The position numbers were made by a program, and so were the translations under genes. The notes beneath the pieces were generated by a model. It ran no database searches. It was not told where the DNA came from and saw nothing but the letters and a program-made list of their open reading frames with translations. Below are positions 37,977 through 46,317 of a stretch of 64,000 bases of DNA, piece by piece (position 1 is the first letter of the stretch; every line of letters begins with the position of its first letter). The DNA comes from a virus. The stretch is taken from IMG/VR virus record IMGVR_UViG_3300010885_039075, positions 62,001 to 126,000 of that record. The stretch is one strand, 5' to 3'.

Positions 37977-39156
37977 AAATTTTCCATTTTTTAAACGCAG
38001 ACCAGACATAGTATATTTGGATTCTGCGGCCACTAGTCAAACATATTATTCCGTTGCAGATGATCAGCGAGATTTTATGTTGGAATTTAAATCCAATGCT
38101 CATCGTAGTGGACACAGTATGGGTACACTAATAGACTTGGAATATTCTAAATCTAAAATTCGAATAGGCGAATGGCTGGGCATAAAAGATCCCTGTGATC
38201 GTGTTGTTTTCAACAGCGGTACCAGTCAAGGTTTATATGATGCTGTGCAACTAATTAATAATGCCATGATAGGTGGTAATATCTATCTAGGAATCGACAG
38301 TCACCATAGTTTGACATTACCTTTTAGACAATTGGCTCTGGATGCCGGACGATGGAATATCATTGACATTAACTTAGATCCCACTGGACTACTAGATTTA
38401 GACGCATTAGAACAACAGGTCAAACAAGATTCTGCAGGTTGTAAAATTATTGCAGTCAGTGCTGTCAGCAATGTATTAGGCAAAGTCAATGACTTGGATA
38501 GAATTAAAAAAATAGCACATACCTATGCCTGCACAACTGTAATCGATGCCGCACAAATTATCAGCAAACGTAACATCGACTATAATGGCTTTGATTTTGT
38601 TGCATGGTCGTGGCATAAAATATATGGGCCCACAGGATTAGGTACATTATTAATTGATCCTATATGGAAGTTGTATCCGCCTGTGCATCCGGGTGGCGGC
38701 TCTGTACTTAATGTCAGCAATACTGGTGCTACATGGACTCAGGATGCTTCTAGATTTGAAAGTGGCACACAAAATCTTGCGGCCATATATACCTTGCCTA
38801 AATTAATCGATTGGTTAATGGCCAATCAAACAGAAATAGAATCACACGATCGTACCATGGCATCATTTGTTAATGATCATATATCATCGGAGCAGTTTAT
38901 TGCAACATCACAATGTGACAGTGGCCTAATTAGTTTAATACCTAAATTTGGTCAAGTAGAGGATTATGCCATGATGCTGGATGCTAGCAATATAATGGTT
39001 CGCAGTGGTAAATTATGTGCTCAGCCATTATTAACTGCCCTGGGTACAACTGGCATGTTGAGAATTAGTTGGGCATGTTATACTACATATTCGGAAATTG
39101 AAACAGTATTCGATAAACTGGGAGGAATCTATGCTAGACTTTCGAGACATGTTTAG
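37969..39156 (+). CDS. sufS: Cysteine desulfurase SufS
   Basis: This 395-residue type II cysteine desulfurase has YLDSAATSQTYYSV, the PLP region VVFNSGTSQGLYDAV and TVIDAAQIISKRNI, the PLP lysine in WSWHKIYGPTGLG, FESGTQNLAAIYTLPK, and the persulfide cysteine in VRSGKLCAQPLL. All catalytic residues are present. It takes sulfur from cysteine and hands it to SufE. It overlaps the mini-SufD gene by 8 nt. Confidence 0.94.
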   Translation: MRENFPFFKRRPDIVYLDSAATSQTYYSVADDQRDFMLEFKSNAHRSGHSMGTLIDLEYSKSKIRIGEWLGIKDPCDRVVFNSGTSQGLYDAVQLINNAMIGGNIYLGIDSHHSLTLPFRQLALDAGRWNIIDINLDPTGLLDLDALEQQVKQDSAGCKIIAVSAVSNVLGKVNDLDRIKKIAHTYACTTVIDAAQIISKRNIDYNGFDFVAWSWHKIYGPTGLGTLLIDPIWKLYPPVHPGGGSVLNVSNTGATWTQDASRFESGTQNLAAIYTLPKLIDWLMANQTEIESHDRTMASFVNDHISSEQFIATSQCDSGLISLIPKFGQVEDYAMMLDASNIMVRSGKLCAQPLLTALGTTGMLRISWACYTTYSEIETVFDKLGGIYARLSRHV

Positions 39157-39505
39157 TGATTTATTCGACCTAGAAGAATCACTGGACAAATATGATTGGA
39201 TCATTGAATATGGAGCAATAGCTAGGCCTGCGTTCCAAGTGGAATTACTAGAATCTAATTTGGTTAAAGGATGTACTAGTAACCTATGGCTAGAGCGTAT
39301 AGATAATAATTTTTACTGCTACGGGGAAAGTTTAATCGTACAAGGTATTGCGTCGATGATCTGCGATTGGTATAATCAAGCAGACAATAATCAAAGACAA
39401 AGCTTTAGCATCAAATCACTGGAACAGATTGGACTAGCACCATTGCTGTCCATGGGTAGACAAAACGGAGTAGCCAATCTCCTGGAGAAAATGAAAACAC
39501 TATGA
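39131..39505 (+). CDS. sufE: Sulfur acceptor SufE
   Basis: This protein of about 124 residues starts at ATG 39131 preceded by GGAGGA. It contains the sulfur-relay cysteine in NLVKGCTSNLWLER and the downstream YGESLIVQGIASMICDWY core. SufE takes persulfide from SufS and passes it to SufB. It overlaps the end of sufS by 26 nt and the next gene by 4 nt. Confidence 0.92.
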   Translation: MLDFRDMFSDLFDLEESLDKYDWIIEYGAIARPAFQVELLESNLVKGCTSNLWLERIDNNFYCYGESLIVQGIASMICDWYNQADNNQRQSFSIKSLEQIGLAPLLSMGRQNGVANLLEKMKTL

Positions 39506-39867
39506 ATGATCAACTCCGAGAACAAATTATTGAAAATATAAAAACAGTTCACGATCCTGAAATTCCAGTTAATATATGGGACTTGGGACTGTTTTACGAG
39601 TTAACAGTAACCGACACCGACGTTAAAATTATAATGACATTGACCAGTGCTTTCTGTCCAAGTGCTGAAGAAATACCCGCTGAAGTACGGCTGCAGGTAG
39701 AAAATGCTTGTACGATGTTAAATACAAGTAGAACAACATCATTAGATGTAGTCTTTGATCCTGCTTGGACACCGGACAGGATCAGCGAAGAATCTAGACT
39801 AGAAATGGGAATTTATAATTATGATCAAGAAAATGATGACATGGATATTTGGCGCGAAGACCGCTGA
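39502..39867 (+). CDS. sufT: SufT/MIP18-like DUF59 Fe-S assembly factor
   Basis: This 121-residue protein matches the DUF59 (MIP18) family: ENIKTVHDPEIPVNIWDLGL, MTLTSAFCPSAEEIPAEV with the conserved Cys, VVFDPAWTPDRISEES at the end. SufT-type proteins help mature Fe-S clients in bacteria that lack ISC. It overlaps both neighbours. Adds a late-acting factor to the SUF set. Confidence 0.9.
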   Translation: MNDQLREQIIENIKTVHDPEIPVNIWDLGLFYELTVTDTDVKIIMTLTSAFCPSAEEIPAEVRLQVENACTMLNTSRTTSLDVVFDPAWTPDRISEESRLEMGIYNYDQENDDMDIWREDR

Positions 39868-40129
39868 AACACCTACGGCTCCAGAAGCACCGTATAAAGT
39901 TGAAGTTGCTGTTGTTCCAACAGCCGTTGCAGATGTACCTGTAGTTCTTCCTGTTGAAAAAGCAGAAGCGGTTACAACAACTGTACTAGAAGTTAAACCT
40001 AGTTTTAAGAAAGCAGATTTGGAAAAGAAAACCAAAGCTGAATTATTGGCACTGGCACAAGAGCGTGGACTTGAAGTTAAGGCTCGTGCAGTTAAAGCAG
40101 ATTTAATCAAAGTTCTATTAAAATCATGA
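39821..40129 (+). CDS. Protein with C-terminal SAP/Rho-N-like helix-extension-helix domain
   Basis: This 102-residue protein has an alanine/proline/valine-rich low-complexity N-terminal half (APEAPYKVEVAVVPTAVADV) and then FKKADLEKKTKAELLALAQE with GLEVKARAVKADLIKVLLKS, the pattern of SAP or Rho N-terminal domains that bind nucleic acid. It overlaps sufT by 47 nt and the A-type carrier by 4 nt. Role in an Fe-S operon unclear. Confidence 0.6.
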   Translation: MIKKMMTWIFGAKTAETPTAPEAPYKVEVAVVPTAVADVPVVLPVEKAEAVTTTVLEVKPSFKKADLEKKTKAELLALAQERGLEVKARAVKADLIKVLLKS

Positions 40130-40452
40130 TTCATCCTATTGAAGTAACCACAGCGGCCGCAAAGTATATTTCTGACATGATCAAAAATGACGGGAAGAAA
40201 CACGTTCACTTAGAGCTAGTTGATGGCGGCTGTAATGGTTATGAATATCGATGGACTACCACAGACGAAGAAACTGGTGAATTTAGTATTAGACTTACGC
40301 AGGACAATATGTTATACTTGAATAAATCCACAGCAGATAAGATGTTTGCAAGTATGATAGTTATGCAAAAAGATGGACTTAACAGTAAGTTAACTATTGT
40401 TAATCCCAACATAAAAGGATCCTGCGGTTGTGGATTAAGCGTGAATTTTTAA
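40126..40452 (+). CDS. A-type iron-sulfur carrier (SufA/IscA/ErpA family)
   Basis: This 108-residue protein has the three Cys in family positions: ELVDGGCNGYEYRW and KGSCGCGLSVNF. Start IEVTTAAAKYISDMIKND. It delivers clusters from SufBCD to apoproteins. Second A-type carrier in the window (the first is at 14073) but the two differ widely in sequence, so they probably serve different clients. It completes the SUF gene set. Confidence 0.9.
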   Translation: MIHPIEVTTAAAKYISDMIKNDGKKHVHLELVDGGCNGYEYRWTTTDEETGEFSIRLTQDNMLYLNKSTADKMFASMIVMQKDGLNSKLTIVNPNIKGSCGCGLSVNF

Positions 40453-40674
40453 ATGGCCGACGAATATCAAACTAAACTAAATTCTTTAATAGAGCAAGAA
40501 AAAACTCTTTTGAAAAAACTAAACGTTGCAATAAGAGCTGGCGCAAATCCACAAATTCTTGGCCAGTTCAACTTTATGTTAGAAGAGTGCCGTCTTGCTC
40601 AATTTGAACTCAGACAAGTACAAAATACAAATAACCCAGATGATAAATTTGACAACTTCATTAGCATCGGATAA
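40453..40674 (+). CDS. Small coiled-coil protein
   Basis: This 73-residue helical protein has heptad-like YQTKLNSLIEQEKTLLKKLN. It begins directly after the A-type carrier stop with no gap. No function inferred. Closely spaced with the DnaE-like fragment. Confidence 0.6.
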   Translation: MADEYQTKLNSLIEQEKTLLKKLNVAIRAGANPQILGQFNFMLEECRLAQFELRQVQNTNNPDDKFDNFISIG

Positions 40675-40675
40675 T

Positions 40676-41149
40676 ATGTTTCTAAATGAACAGGGATTTG
40701 CTTTTGTCAGCGACGACGACCTAGTGGAATTGTTATTAGAACAAAGGCAAGTAAAAATATTGCCCAGTAATATTTCAATGTGGAATCAGTTTGATAAAAA
40801 TTGTAAGTCTAATAAATTGACTAATCCATTTACACTGGCAGAAGATAACTTATCTTGGAATATACCCGAGCCTTATAAAAGCTTGGATATAAAACAATTT
40901 TTGCTGGATAAATGTAGTAATCAAGATCAAGTTAATCGGGTCAATGAAGAATTAGAATTATTCGAAGAAAGAGATTTGTTTGACCTATTAAGATTTTTAG
41001 CATACTTCAGCGAAGTTATTATATTAAATGATGTTATCTATGGAGTCGGACGAGGCAGTAGTGTGGCCAGTTATTGTTTGTATTTGCTGGGCATACACAG
41101 AGTCAACAGTCTTAAATATAATTTAGACATTAAGGAATTTTTAAAATGA
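40676..41149 (+). CDS. Short protein with DNA polymerase III alpha-type motif
   Basis: This 157-residue protein starts at ATG 40676. The end, YGVGRGSSVASYCLYLLGIH followed by RVNSLKYNLDIKEFL, matches the conserved GRGSxxxSxxxYxLGIxxxxPlxYxLxFERFL segment of bacterial DnaE (around the polymerase active-site region). The catalytic aspartates that follow in DnaE are absent because the gene ends there. It may be a truncated remnant or a small protein that binds clamp loader or primer. It lies close to the clamp loader gene. The function is not evident. Confidence 0.6.
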   Translation: MFLNEQGFAFVSDDDLVELLLEQRQVKILPSNISMWNQFDKNCKSNKLTNPFTLAEDNLSWNIPEPYKSLDIKQFLLDKCSNQDQVNRVNEELELFEERDLFDLLRFLAYFSEVIILNDVIYGVGRGSSVASYCLYLLGIHRVNSLKYNLDIKEFLK

Positions 41150-41490
41150 GCAAACACAGAACAGCCAAAGGGAGAGAATTTAACATGCAGGCATTCTCTG
41201 CATCCAGAGGCACAACAACCGCAGTGGGCAACGCACCTAGAAATGCACGTGGTGATATGTTAGGCGCTGGAGGAAAGATTGTAGCAACAGCGCAGGAAAT
41301 TGCAAATAAGTTCCATGATGCTAATATGACTGCATCAACAACAGTAAATTTAAATCCTTCTCAAACAGAAATAAAACGCAGAGAAGTAGTTGGCATTGAT
41401 GGGATTACTAGAACAGAAGTTACTTACAGCGACGGTAGTGTAGAATATCTCACAGAACTAGACGCAAGAAATACAAACAAGGAATTTTAA
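41146..41490 (+). CDS. Phage protein, function unknown
   Basis: This 114-residue basic protein starts MSKHRTAKGREFNMQAFSAS. The N-terminal half is Ala/Gly/Asn-rich and probably flexible. The C-terminal part has strands IKRREVVGIDGITRTEVTYS, and ends TELDARNTNKEF. It overlaps the DnaE-like gene by 4 nt and precedes the GroES-like gene without a gap. No family recognised. Confidence 0.6.
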   Translation: MSKHRTAKGREFNMQAFSASRGTTTAVGNAPRNARGDMLGAGGKIVATAQEIANKFHDANMTASTTVNLNPSQTEIKRREVVGIDGITRTEVTYSDGSVEYLTELDARNTNKEF

Positions 41491-41862
41491 ATGAAAATTA
41501 AACCATTACCAGGCAATATATTTGCTGTACTAGAACAAGGCGAGCGTGTTACCAAAAGTGGTATCATTCTCAAAGACGATAATGGTAAATTAGAAGGTAT
41601 TCGCCCACGCTGGGGTCGAGTATGGCAAGTAGCAGATGATATCACAGATGTCAAGGCCGACGATTGGATTCTCTGCGAACACGGCCGCTGGACTATGACC
41701 ATTGAAATCAAAGACGACAATGGCAAAGTATTCAAATTCCAAAAAATTGATCCCGAAGGTATCCTAGCAGTTGCTCCGGAAAAACCCGATGATACAATGT
41801 TTGGCGAAAGTTTTGACACGAGCAGTTCTGCTCATCGCCCCGAAGATTTTGGCGCTCGCTAA
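41491..41862 (+). CDS. GroES-like co-chaperonin
   Basis: This 123-residue protein has Cpn10-like features: MKIKPLPGNIFAVLEQGERV, the mobile-loop region KSGIILKDDNGK, RWGRVWQVADDI and VKADDWILCEHG. It resembles T4 gp31 in purpose (capsid folding with host GroEL) while the loop sequence is closer to GroES. The C-terminal 30 residues are an acidic tail. Similar proteins occur in T4-like cyanophages. Confidence 0.75.
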   Translation: MKIKPLPGNIFAVLEQGERVTKSGIILKDDNGKLEGIRPRWGRVWQVADDITDVKADDWILCEHGRWTMTIEIKDDNGKVFKFQKIDPEGILAVAPEKPDDTMFGESFDTSSSAHRPEDFGAR

Positions 41863-41864
41863 AA

Positions 41865-41893
41865 TTGACATTTCCCTTTAAATCCTTTATAAT
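41865..41893 (+). promoter_or_regulatory. Consensus sigma70 promoter; leaderless transcript
   Basis: TTGACA, 17-nt spacer, TATAAT (41888-41893), with the ATG of the clamp loader only 5 nt beyond. The RNA would start at about the ATG itself. Confidence 0.78.
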
Positions 41894-41898
41894 AAAAC

Positions 41899-42843
41899 AT
41901 GACTTCACAAAACTATCTCTGGGTCGAGAAATATAGACCCGCCACTATTAAAGATTACGTTTGGATTGATCCCAGCCAAAAACTCATGGTTGAGGGTTGG
42001 ATTCAAGATAAAAATATTCCTCATTTACTGTTAAGCGGCAGTCCAGGAACAGGCAAAACTACACTGGCCAAAGTTCTATGCAACGAGCTAGGTGTACAAC
42101 GTGCTGACATCATGTTCATTAATGCCAGTCACGAAACAGGAGCAGAAAATCTTCGTGACAAAGTCAGTAACTTTTGTAAGAGCATGGCCTTTGGCGATTA
42201 TCGTGTTATTATTCTAGACGAAGCAGACTATCTAAGTCCAACGGCACAGGGAGTATTGCGTGGCATGCTAGAACAATACAGCATGGTGGCACGTTTTATT
42301 CTTACCTGTAATATGCCGCATAAAATCATGCCTGCACTACACAGCAGATGTCAGGGCTTTGCATTCCATCAGCTAGATGAAACAGAATTCACTGTGCGTG
42401 TGGGACAGATTTTAGCAGACGAAGGCTGTGAGTTTGATGTAGATACTTTGACCAGTTTTGTTAAAGCAACCTATCCAGATTTACGCAAAGCAATTAACAC
42501 AGCACAACAGTATAGTCGAGGTGGCACACTGGTATTGCCTAATGCAGGCTCTGGCACTGATACCAGCGAATGGAAGCTAGAAGCTATTGCTATGTTTCAA
42601 AATGGAAATATTCGTCAAGCCAGAGAAATGATCTGTAAAAAGATTGGCCTTGAAGAATACGAAGAAGTTTTTAAATTCTTATTCCGTAATTTAAATTTCT
42701 GGAGTGACGACTTGGATGTACAAGATTTGGCTATTATCATTCTCAAAGAAGGTATGGTGAATCACAGCATGTGTTCAGATCCGGAAATTAACCTAAGTGC
42801 TACCATTGTTAAACTTGACAGACTACGTAGAGGACTAACGTGA
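41899..42843 (+). CDS. Sliding clamp loader AAA+ ATPase (T4 gp44-like)
   Basis: This 314-residue protein has LWVEKYRPATIKDYVW, Walker A LLLSGSPGTGKTTLAKVL, Walker B VIILDEADYLSPTAQGV, sensor I RFILTCNMPHKI and Arg finger HSRCQG. This is the RFC-like/gp44 subfamily that opens the replication clamp. No small subunit (gp62) or clamp (gp45) is seen nearby. Its own promoter gives a leaderless mRNA. It overlaps the HAD gene by 4 nt. Confidence 0.92.
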   Translation: MTSQNYLWVEKYRPATIKDYVWIDPSQKLMVEGWIQDKNIPHLLLSGSPGTGKTTLAKVLCNELGVQRADIMFINASHETGAENLRDKVSNFCKSMAFGDYRVIILDEADYLSPTAQGVLRGMLEQYSMVARFILTCNMPHKIMPALHSRCQGFAFHQLDETEFTVRVGQILADEGCEFDVDTLTSFVKATYPDLRKAINTAQQYSRGGTLVLPNAGSGTDTSEWKLEAIAMFQNGNIRQAREMICKKIGLEEYEEVFKFLFRNLNFWSDDLDVQDLAIIILKEGMVNHSMCSDPEINLSATIVKLDRLRRGLT

Positions 42844-43433
42844 ATAAGATTATATTAACCGATGCAGATGGCGTACTACTAGACTGGGAATATGCCTTTG
42901 ATATCTATTTACAAACACATGGTTTTAACAAAGTTCAAGGCGGAGAATTAAAATACGATATCGGACTAAGATATGGAATCGATCGAGAACAAGGTAAAAA
43001 ATTAATTAAGATCTTCAATGAATCTGCAAGTATAGGATTTCTTCCTCCTTTACGTGATGCCATGTATTATATTAAACGATTGCATGAAGAGCATGGTTAT
43101 GTATTTCATTGTATAACTAGTCTAAGCAAAGATAAAAATGCACAAGAGCTACGAAAAATGAACCTTAAGAAGCTATTTGGAAAAACTGCCTTTGACAAAT
43201 TTATCTTTTTAGACACTGGTGCTGATAAGGATGCAGTTTTGTCAAAATATCAAGATCGAGGATATTACTGGATTGAAGATAAAATAGACAATGCTGTTGC
43301 CGGCAATCGTGTAGGTTTGAAATCAATTCTAATGGAACACGGACATAACATGGACTTTGAACATCCAGAAATTCCTAGGGTAAAGAATTGGAAAGAAATC
43401 TACGAAATAGTGGTAGCTGGTCCAGTTGCCTAA
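42840..43433 (+). CDS. HAD-family phosphatase (5'-nucleotidase-like)
   Basis: This 197-residue protein has motif I in IILTDADGVLLDWEY (Asp-x-Asp), motif II CITSLSKDKN, Lys in the KKLFGKTAF region, and motif III YYWIEDKIDNAVAG with aspartates. It resembles deoxynucleotidase-type HAD hydrolases (NT5C). GTG-type start next to an overlapping stop is plausible (ATGA-like junction). Works possibly in nucleotide salvage. Confidence 0.78.
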   Translation: MNKIILTDADGVLLDWEYAFDIYLQTHGFNKVQGGELKYDIGLRYGIDREQGKKLIKIFNESASIGFLPPLRDAMYYIKRLHEEHGYVFHCITSLSKDKNAQELRKMNLKKLFGKTAFDKFIFLDTGADKDAVLSKYQDRGYYWIEDKIDNAVAGNRVGLKSILMEHGHNMDFEHPEIPRVKNWKEIYEIVVAGPVA

Positions 43434-43436
43434 TAC

Positions 43437-44159
43437 TTATTCGCCGTAAATTTTCAATACCTCGGCTACTACAGCATGACGTTCGACATCCTGCTGTTCA
43501 AACTCTACGCATCCAATCATACTAGTTCGTGAACTAGCTAATCGATGTATAAAGTCTCGTAGTCCGTTTTCTTCATAGCCTCTGTCATGTTGTGCTAGAT
43601 CGCCAGTGACGAAGATTCTACTTCCGTCTCCTATGCGTGTCAGCAACATCTTCATTTGGCTTGGGGTTGCATTCTGCATTTCGTCTGCTATGATGATGGC
43701 ATTTTTGAAAGTCCTTCCTCTCATGTAGGCCAGTGGAGCAACTTCGATGGCATTTTCCTCAATCATATTTTCAATGTGTTTGGGATTCCAATATTCTTCG
43801 AACACGTCAAAAATAGGGCGTGTCCAAGGTGCCATTTTTTCTATTAAAGTGCCTGGTAAAAATCCGTGTTGTTCATCAACACTAACTGCGGGTCTAGTGA
43901 TAACAATTTTATCTATATTACCCGCTTTAAACTCACGAATCGCAAGTAAACACGCCAGCAGGGTTTTACCCGTGCCAGCTGGGCCTATTGCAAATACTAT
44001 GTGTTTATTATTGTCCTCGAGTTCTACAAGATAGTCTTCTTGTCTGAGGTTTTTCGGAATGATCTCTACTCTGTGTAGTCTGTTTTTTCTAAATTTTTCA
44101 ATGTGCAAAACTGTAGCAGGGTCTTGCGGGGCAAGAACCTTTCGTTGCTTTTTAGTCAT
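43437..44159 (-). CDS. phoH: PhoH-like ATPase
   Basis: This protein of about 240 residues starts at ATG 44159, preceded by AAGGAG; a longer GTG start at 44207 would include the ribosome site and is rejected. Walker A FAIGPAGTGKTLLACLLAIR, KIVITRPAVSVDEQHGFLPG, Walker B IIIADEMQNATPSQMKMLLT and VTGDLAQHD are typical of the PhoH P-loop family seen in many aquatic phages. The physiological role is not known; RNA helicase/RNase-linked activity was reported for relatives. Only gene on the minus strand in this region. Confidence 0.9.
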   Translation of the reverse strand: MTKKQRKVLAPQDPATVLHIEKFRKNRLHRVEIIPKNLRQEDYLVELEDNNKHIVFAIGPAGTGKTLLACLLAIREFKAGNIDKIVITRPAVSVDEQHGFLPGTLIEKMAPWTRPIFDVFEEYWNPKHIENMIEENAIEVAPLAYMRGRTFKNAIIIADEMQNATPSQMKMLLTRIGDGSRIFVTGDLAQHDRGYEENGLRDFIHRLASSRTSMIGCVEFEQQDVERHAVVAEVLKIYGE

Positions 44160-44312
44160 CTCTGTTCTCCTTAAAGGAGTACTAGACTTGTTATGGACCA
44201 GCTTCACAAAGATATTTACACGATGATCAAAAAGAACCAGTTTTATACCTAAAATTTTGGTAAATAGTTCTATAAAGTACTTAATGTATTAATTGATAAT
44301 AAGGATAACATC

Positions 44313-46316
44313 GTGACAATTTATAACGGAACTATGGGCGATCTAAGCTGGTATGCTAATAACGGTACAGATTTATCGCCGTCAAAAAATGCTAATTCTG
44401 AGTTAAACTGGGACGTCAGGACCGGCGCATTAGTTAGTACTATAAGCATAGATGATAATATAACTACAGGCGCAACCTTATTGACTAAGAGAAGCAGGGG
44501 AACTATTGGCAATCCAAAAATACTAGAACCCAACGATGTTATTTCTTCATATATAACCAAAGGTTTTGATGGCCATCAATATCTAGGCGCTTCTTTTATT
44601 TCCACATTTATCGATGAAATAGAAGCTCCTTTGTTAGACAGTTATAATCCTGACAGACCGGGTATGATTAGATCCAGATTAGTATTTGGAGTCAATGACG
44701 GCAATGGACTAATAGGACGTGCGGCTATTGCGCCCGGCGGCGAATTAGAAATTAATGTAATAAAAAGCTTTGACAATGGTAATATATATTTAAATCCACA
44801 GGGTCGTGTTATCATCGACGATGCTTCTATGCTTGGATTGGGCGGAGGTTCGCCTGGTAATATACTAACAACCGACGGCCGGGGAAATCTACACTGGAGT
44901 GCCAGCGCACAAGGGCCACGCGGCCCGCAAGGTCCCCAAGGAGCTCCGGGACCACGCGGAGTTGCCGGTGCTAGGGGTACAGCTGGAGCAGATGGTGCTC
45001 AGGGCCCGCAGGGTATTCAAGGACCTCGAGGCATACAAGGAGAACGTGGGCCTCAAGGGGACACAGGTCCACGTGGCGAACAAGGTCAACAAGCAGTATT
45101 TGCTAGATTAGTGGGTGTTGTATATGATTACACTAATTTAAATCATTCATATACTGGTGCTATAGGTGATGCATACATTGCAGAATATAATGGACATGTA
45201 TGGATATGGACTGGAACTTTATGGGCAGATGTTGGCCCTGTAACAGGACAAAAAGGTGATACTGGTGCAACTGGTGCAACTGGTGTTCAAGGAGCTCCAG
45301 GTCCACAAGGCGTTGCCGGGCCGCGAGGTGAGCAAGGCCTCAAAGGTGACAAGGGAGATACTGGGCCAAAAGGCGATCAAGGCGATATTGGTCCAAAAGG
45401 AGATCGAGGCGATATTGGTCCAAAAGGGGATACAGGTAATACTGGCCCACAAGGTATTCAAGGACCTGCTGGCCCACAAGGAGCCACTGGCGCAAAAGGA
45501 GATACAGGTGATGCTGGTCCTGCAGGAACAACAGATTATAATAATTTAAGCAATAAACCGGTTGTTGCAGATACATCAAAACTTGCGCCAGGCGATTTCT
45601 TTATTCTCAAGGATGATACTACAGTATCGTTTGGACAAGTTGCGGCGCAAAACATAACCATTGGTAGTAGTGGAATTCAAATTGCTAGCACCGGCGATGT
45701 ACACATAATGGGTGCGGCAGGATCTACAGTTGTACTTGGTGGTGACTCAACTGGCGGAATTACATTTAGCAGTCCAACAGCTGGTATTAATTACAATAAC
45801 TTAACAAATAAACCAACTATTCCATCAGTATTAGATGAATTATTAGATGTAACACTTACACAAGTAGCCGATGGACAATATTTAACATACAACGGCAATA
45901 CACAGCAATGGGTTAATACTACTCGTTCAAATAACTTATTAAGTAGAAGAACTGTGTCGTATGCCTCACCAAGTCTTGCTCCTGGAGCCAGTTATAGTAC
46001 ATTAGTGACCGCTGCCACTGGTTATGCTTTGTATAGCATACAAGTCACTGCTGGGGCATGGGTCACTGTATATTCTAGTCTAGCCGCAAGAACAGCAGAT
46101 GCTAGTAGAACTATATCAACAGATCCAACTCCAGGTAGTGGTGTTCTAGCAGAAACAATTTCAACGACAGCTACTACAACATATTTCACTCCAGCTGTAA
46201 TAGGGTTTAACAATGACCCAATACCAAACGCTAGTGCATATTTAAAAATTACCAACAACAGCAATAGCACTACTGCTATTACAGTGGCAATAACATACCT
46301 ACCATTAGAGGCTTAA
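44313..46316 (+). CDS. Collagen-like tail fibre protein 1
   Basis: This 667-residue protein starts at GTG 44313 after AAGGATAACATC. The N-terminal 190 residues are globular. A first Gly-X-Y collagen-like run (about residues 197-260) and a second run (about 311-408, interrupted at a few points) follow. A short beta region between them includes TGALYADVG-like WTGTLWADVGPV. C-terminal domain about 260 residues with Ser/Thr repeats (ALYSIQVTAGAWVTVYSSLA). Probably a trimeric fibre. The leader carries a GTAAATAG late-type box at 44260-44267. Confidence 0.85.
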   Translation: MTIYNGTMGDLSWYANNGTDLSPSKNANSELNWDVRTGALVSTISIDDNITTGATLLTKRSRGTIGNPKILEPNDVISSYITKGFDGHQYLGASFISTFIDEIEAPLLDSYNPDRPGMIRSRLVFGVNDGNGLIGRAAIAPGGELEINVIKSFDNGNIYLNPQGRVIIDDASMLGLGGGSPGNILTTDGRGNLHWSASAQGPRGPQGPQGAPGPRGVAGARGTAGADGAQGPQGIQGPRGIQGERGPQGDTGPRGEQGQQAVFARLVGVVYDYTNLNHSYTGAIGDAYIAEYNGHVWIWTGTLWADVGPVTGQKGDTGATGATGVQGAPGPQGVAGPRGEQGLKGDKGDTGPKGDQGDIGPKGDRGDIGPKGDTGNTGPQGIQGPAGPQGATGAKGDTGDAGPAGTTDYNNLSNKPVVADTSKLAPGDFFILKDDTTVSFGQVAAQNITIGSSGIQIASTGDVHIMGAAGSTVVLGGDSTGGITFSSPTAGINYNNLTNKPTIPSVLDELLDVTLTQVADGQYLTYNGNTQQWVNTTRSNNLLSRRTVSYASPSLAPGASYSTLVTAATGYALYSIQVTAGAWVTVYSSLAARTADASRTISTDPTPGSGVLAETISTTATTTYFTPAVIGFNNDPIPNASAYLKITNNSNSTTAITVAITYLPLEA

Positions 46317-46317
46317 T

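Noticed and set aside
25540-40452. Bacterial chromosome origin of the curli and SUF blocks
   Set aside because: Flanking lysis genes, tight overlaps, small phage hypotheticals within the blocks and phage-type late boxes argue for phage DNA; chimerism can only be ruled out by read mapping.
43437-44207. GTG start of PhoH at 44207
   Set aside because: The AAGGAG ribosome site for ATG 44159 would lie inside the coding region.
44889-45579. Antisense ORFs over the collagen repeats of fibre 1
   Set aside because: They are artefacts of the Gly-X-Y codon pattern, which leaves other frames open.
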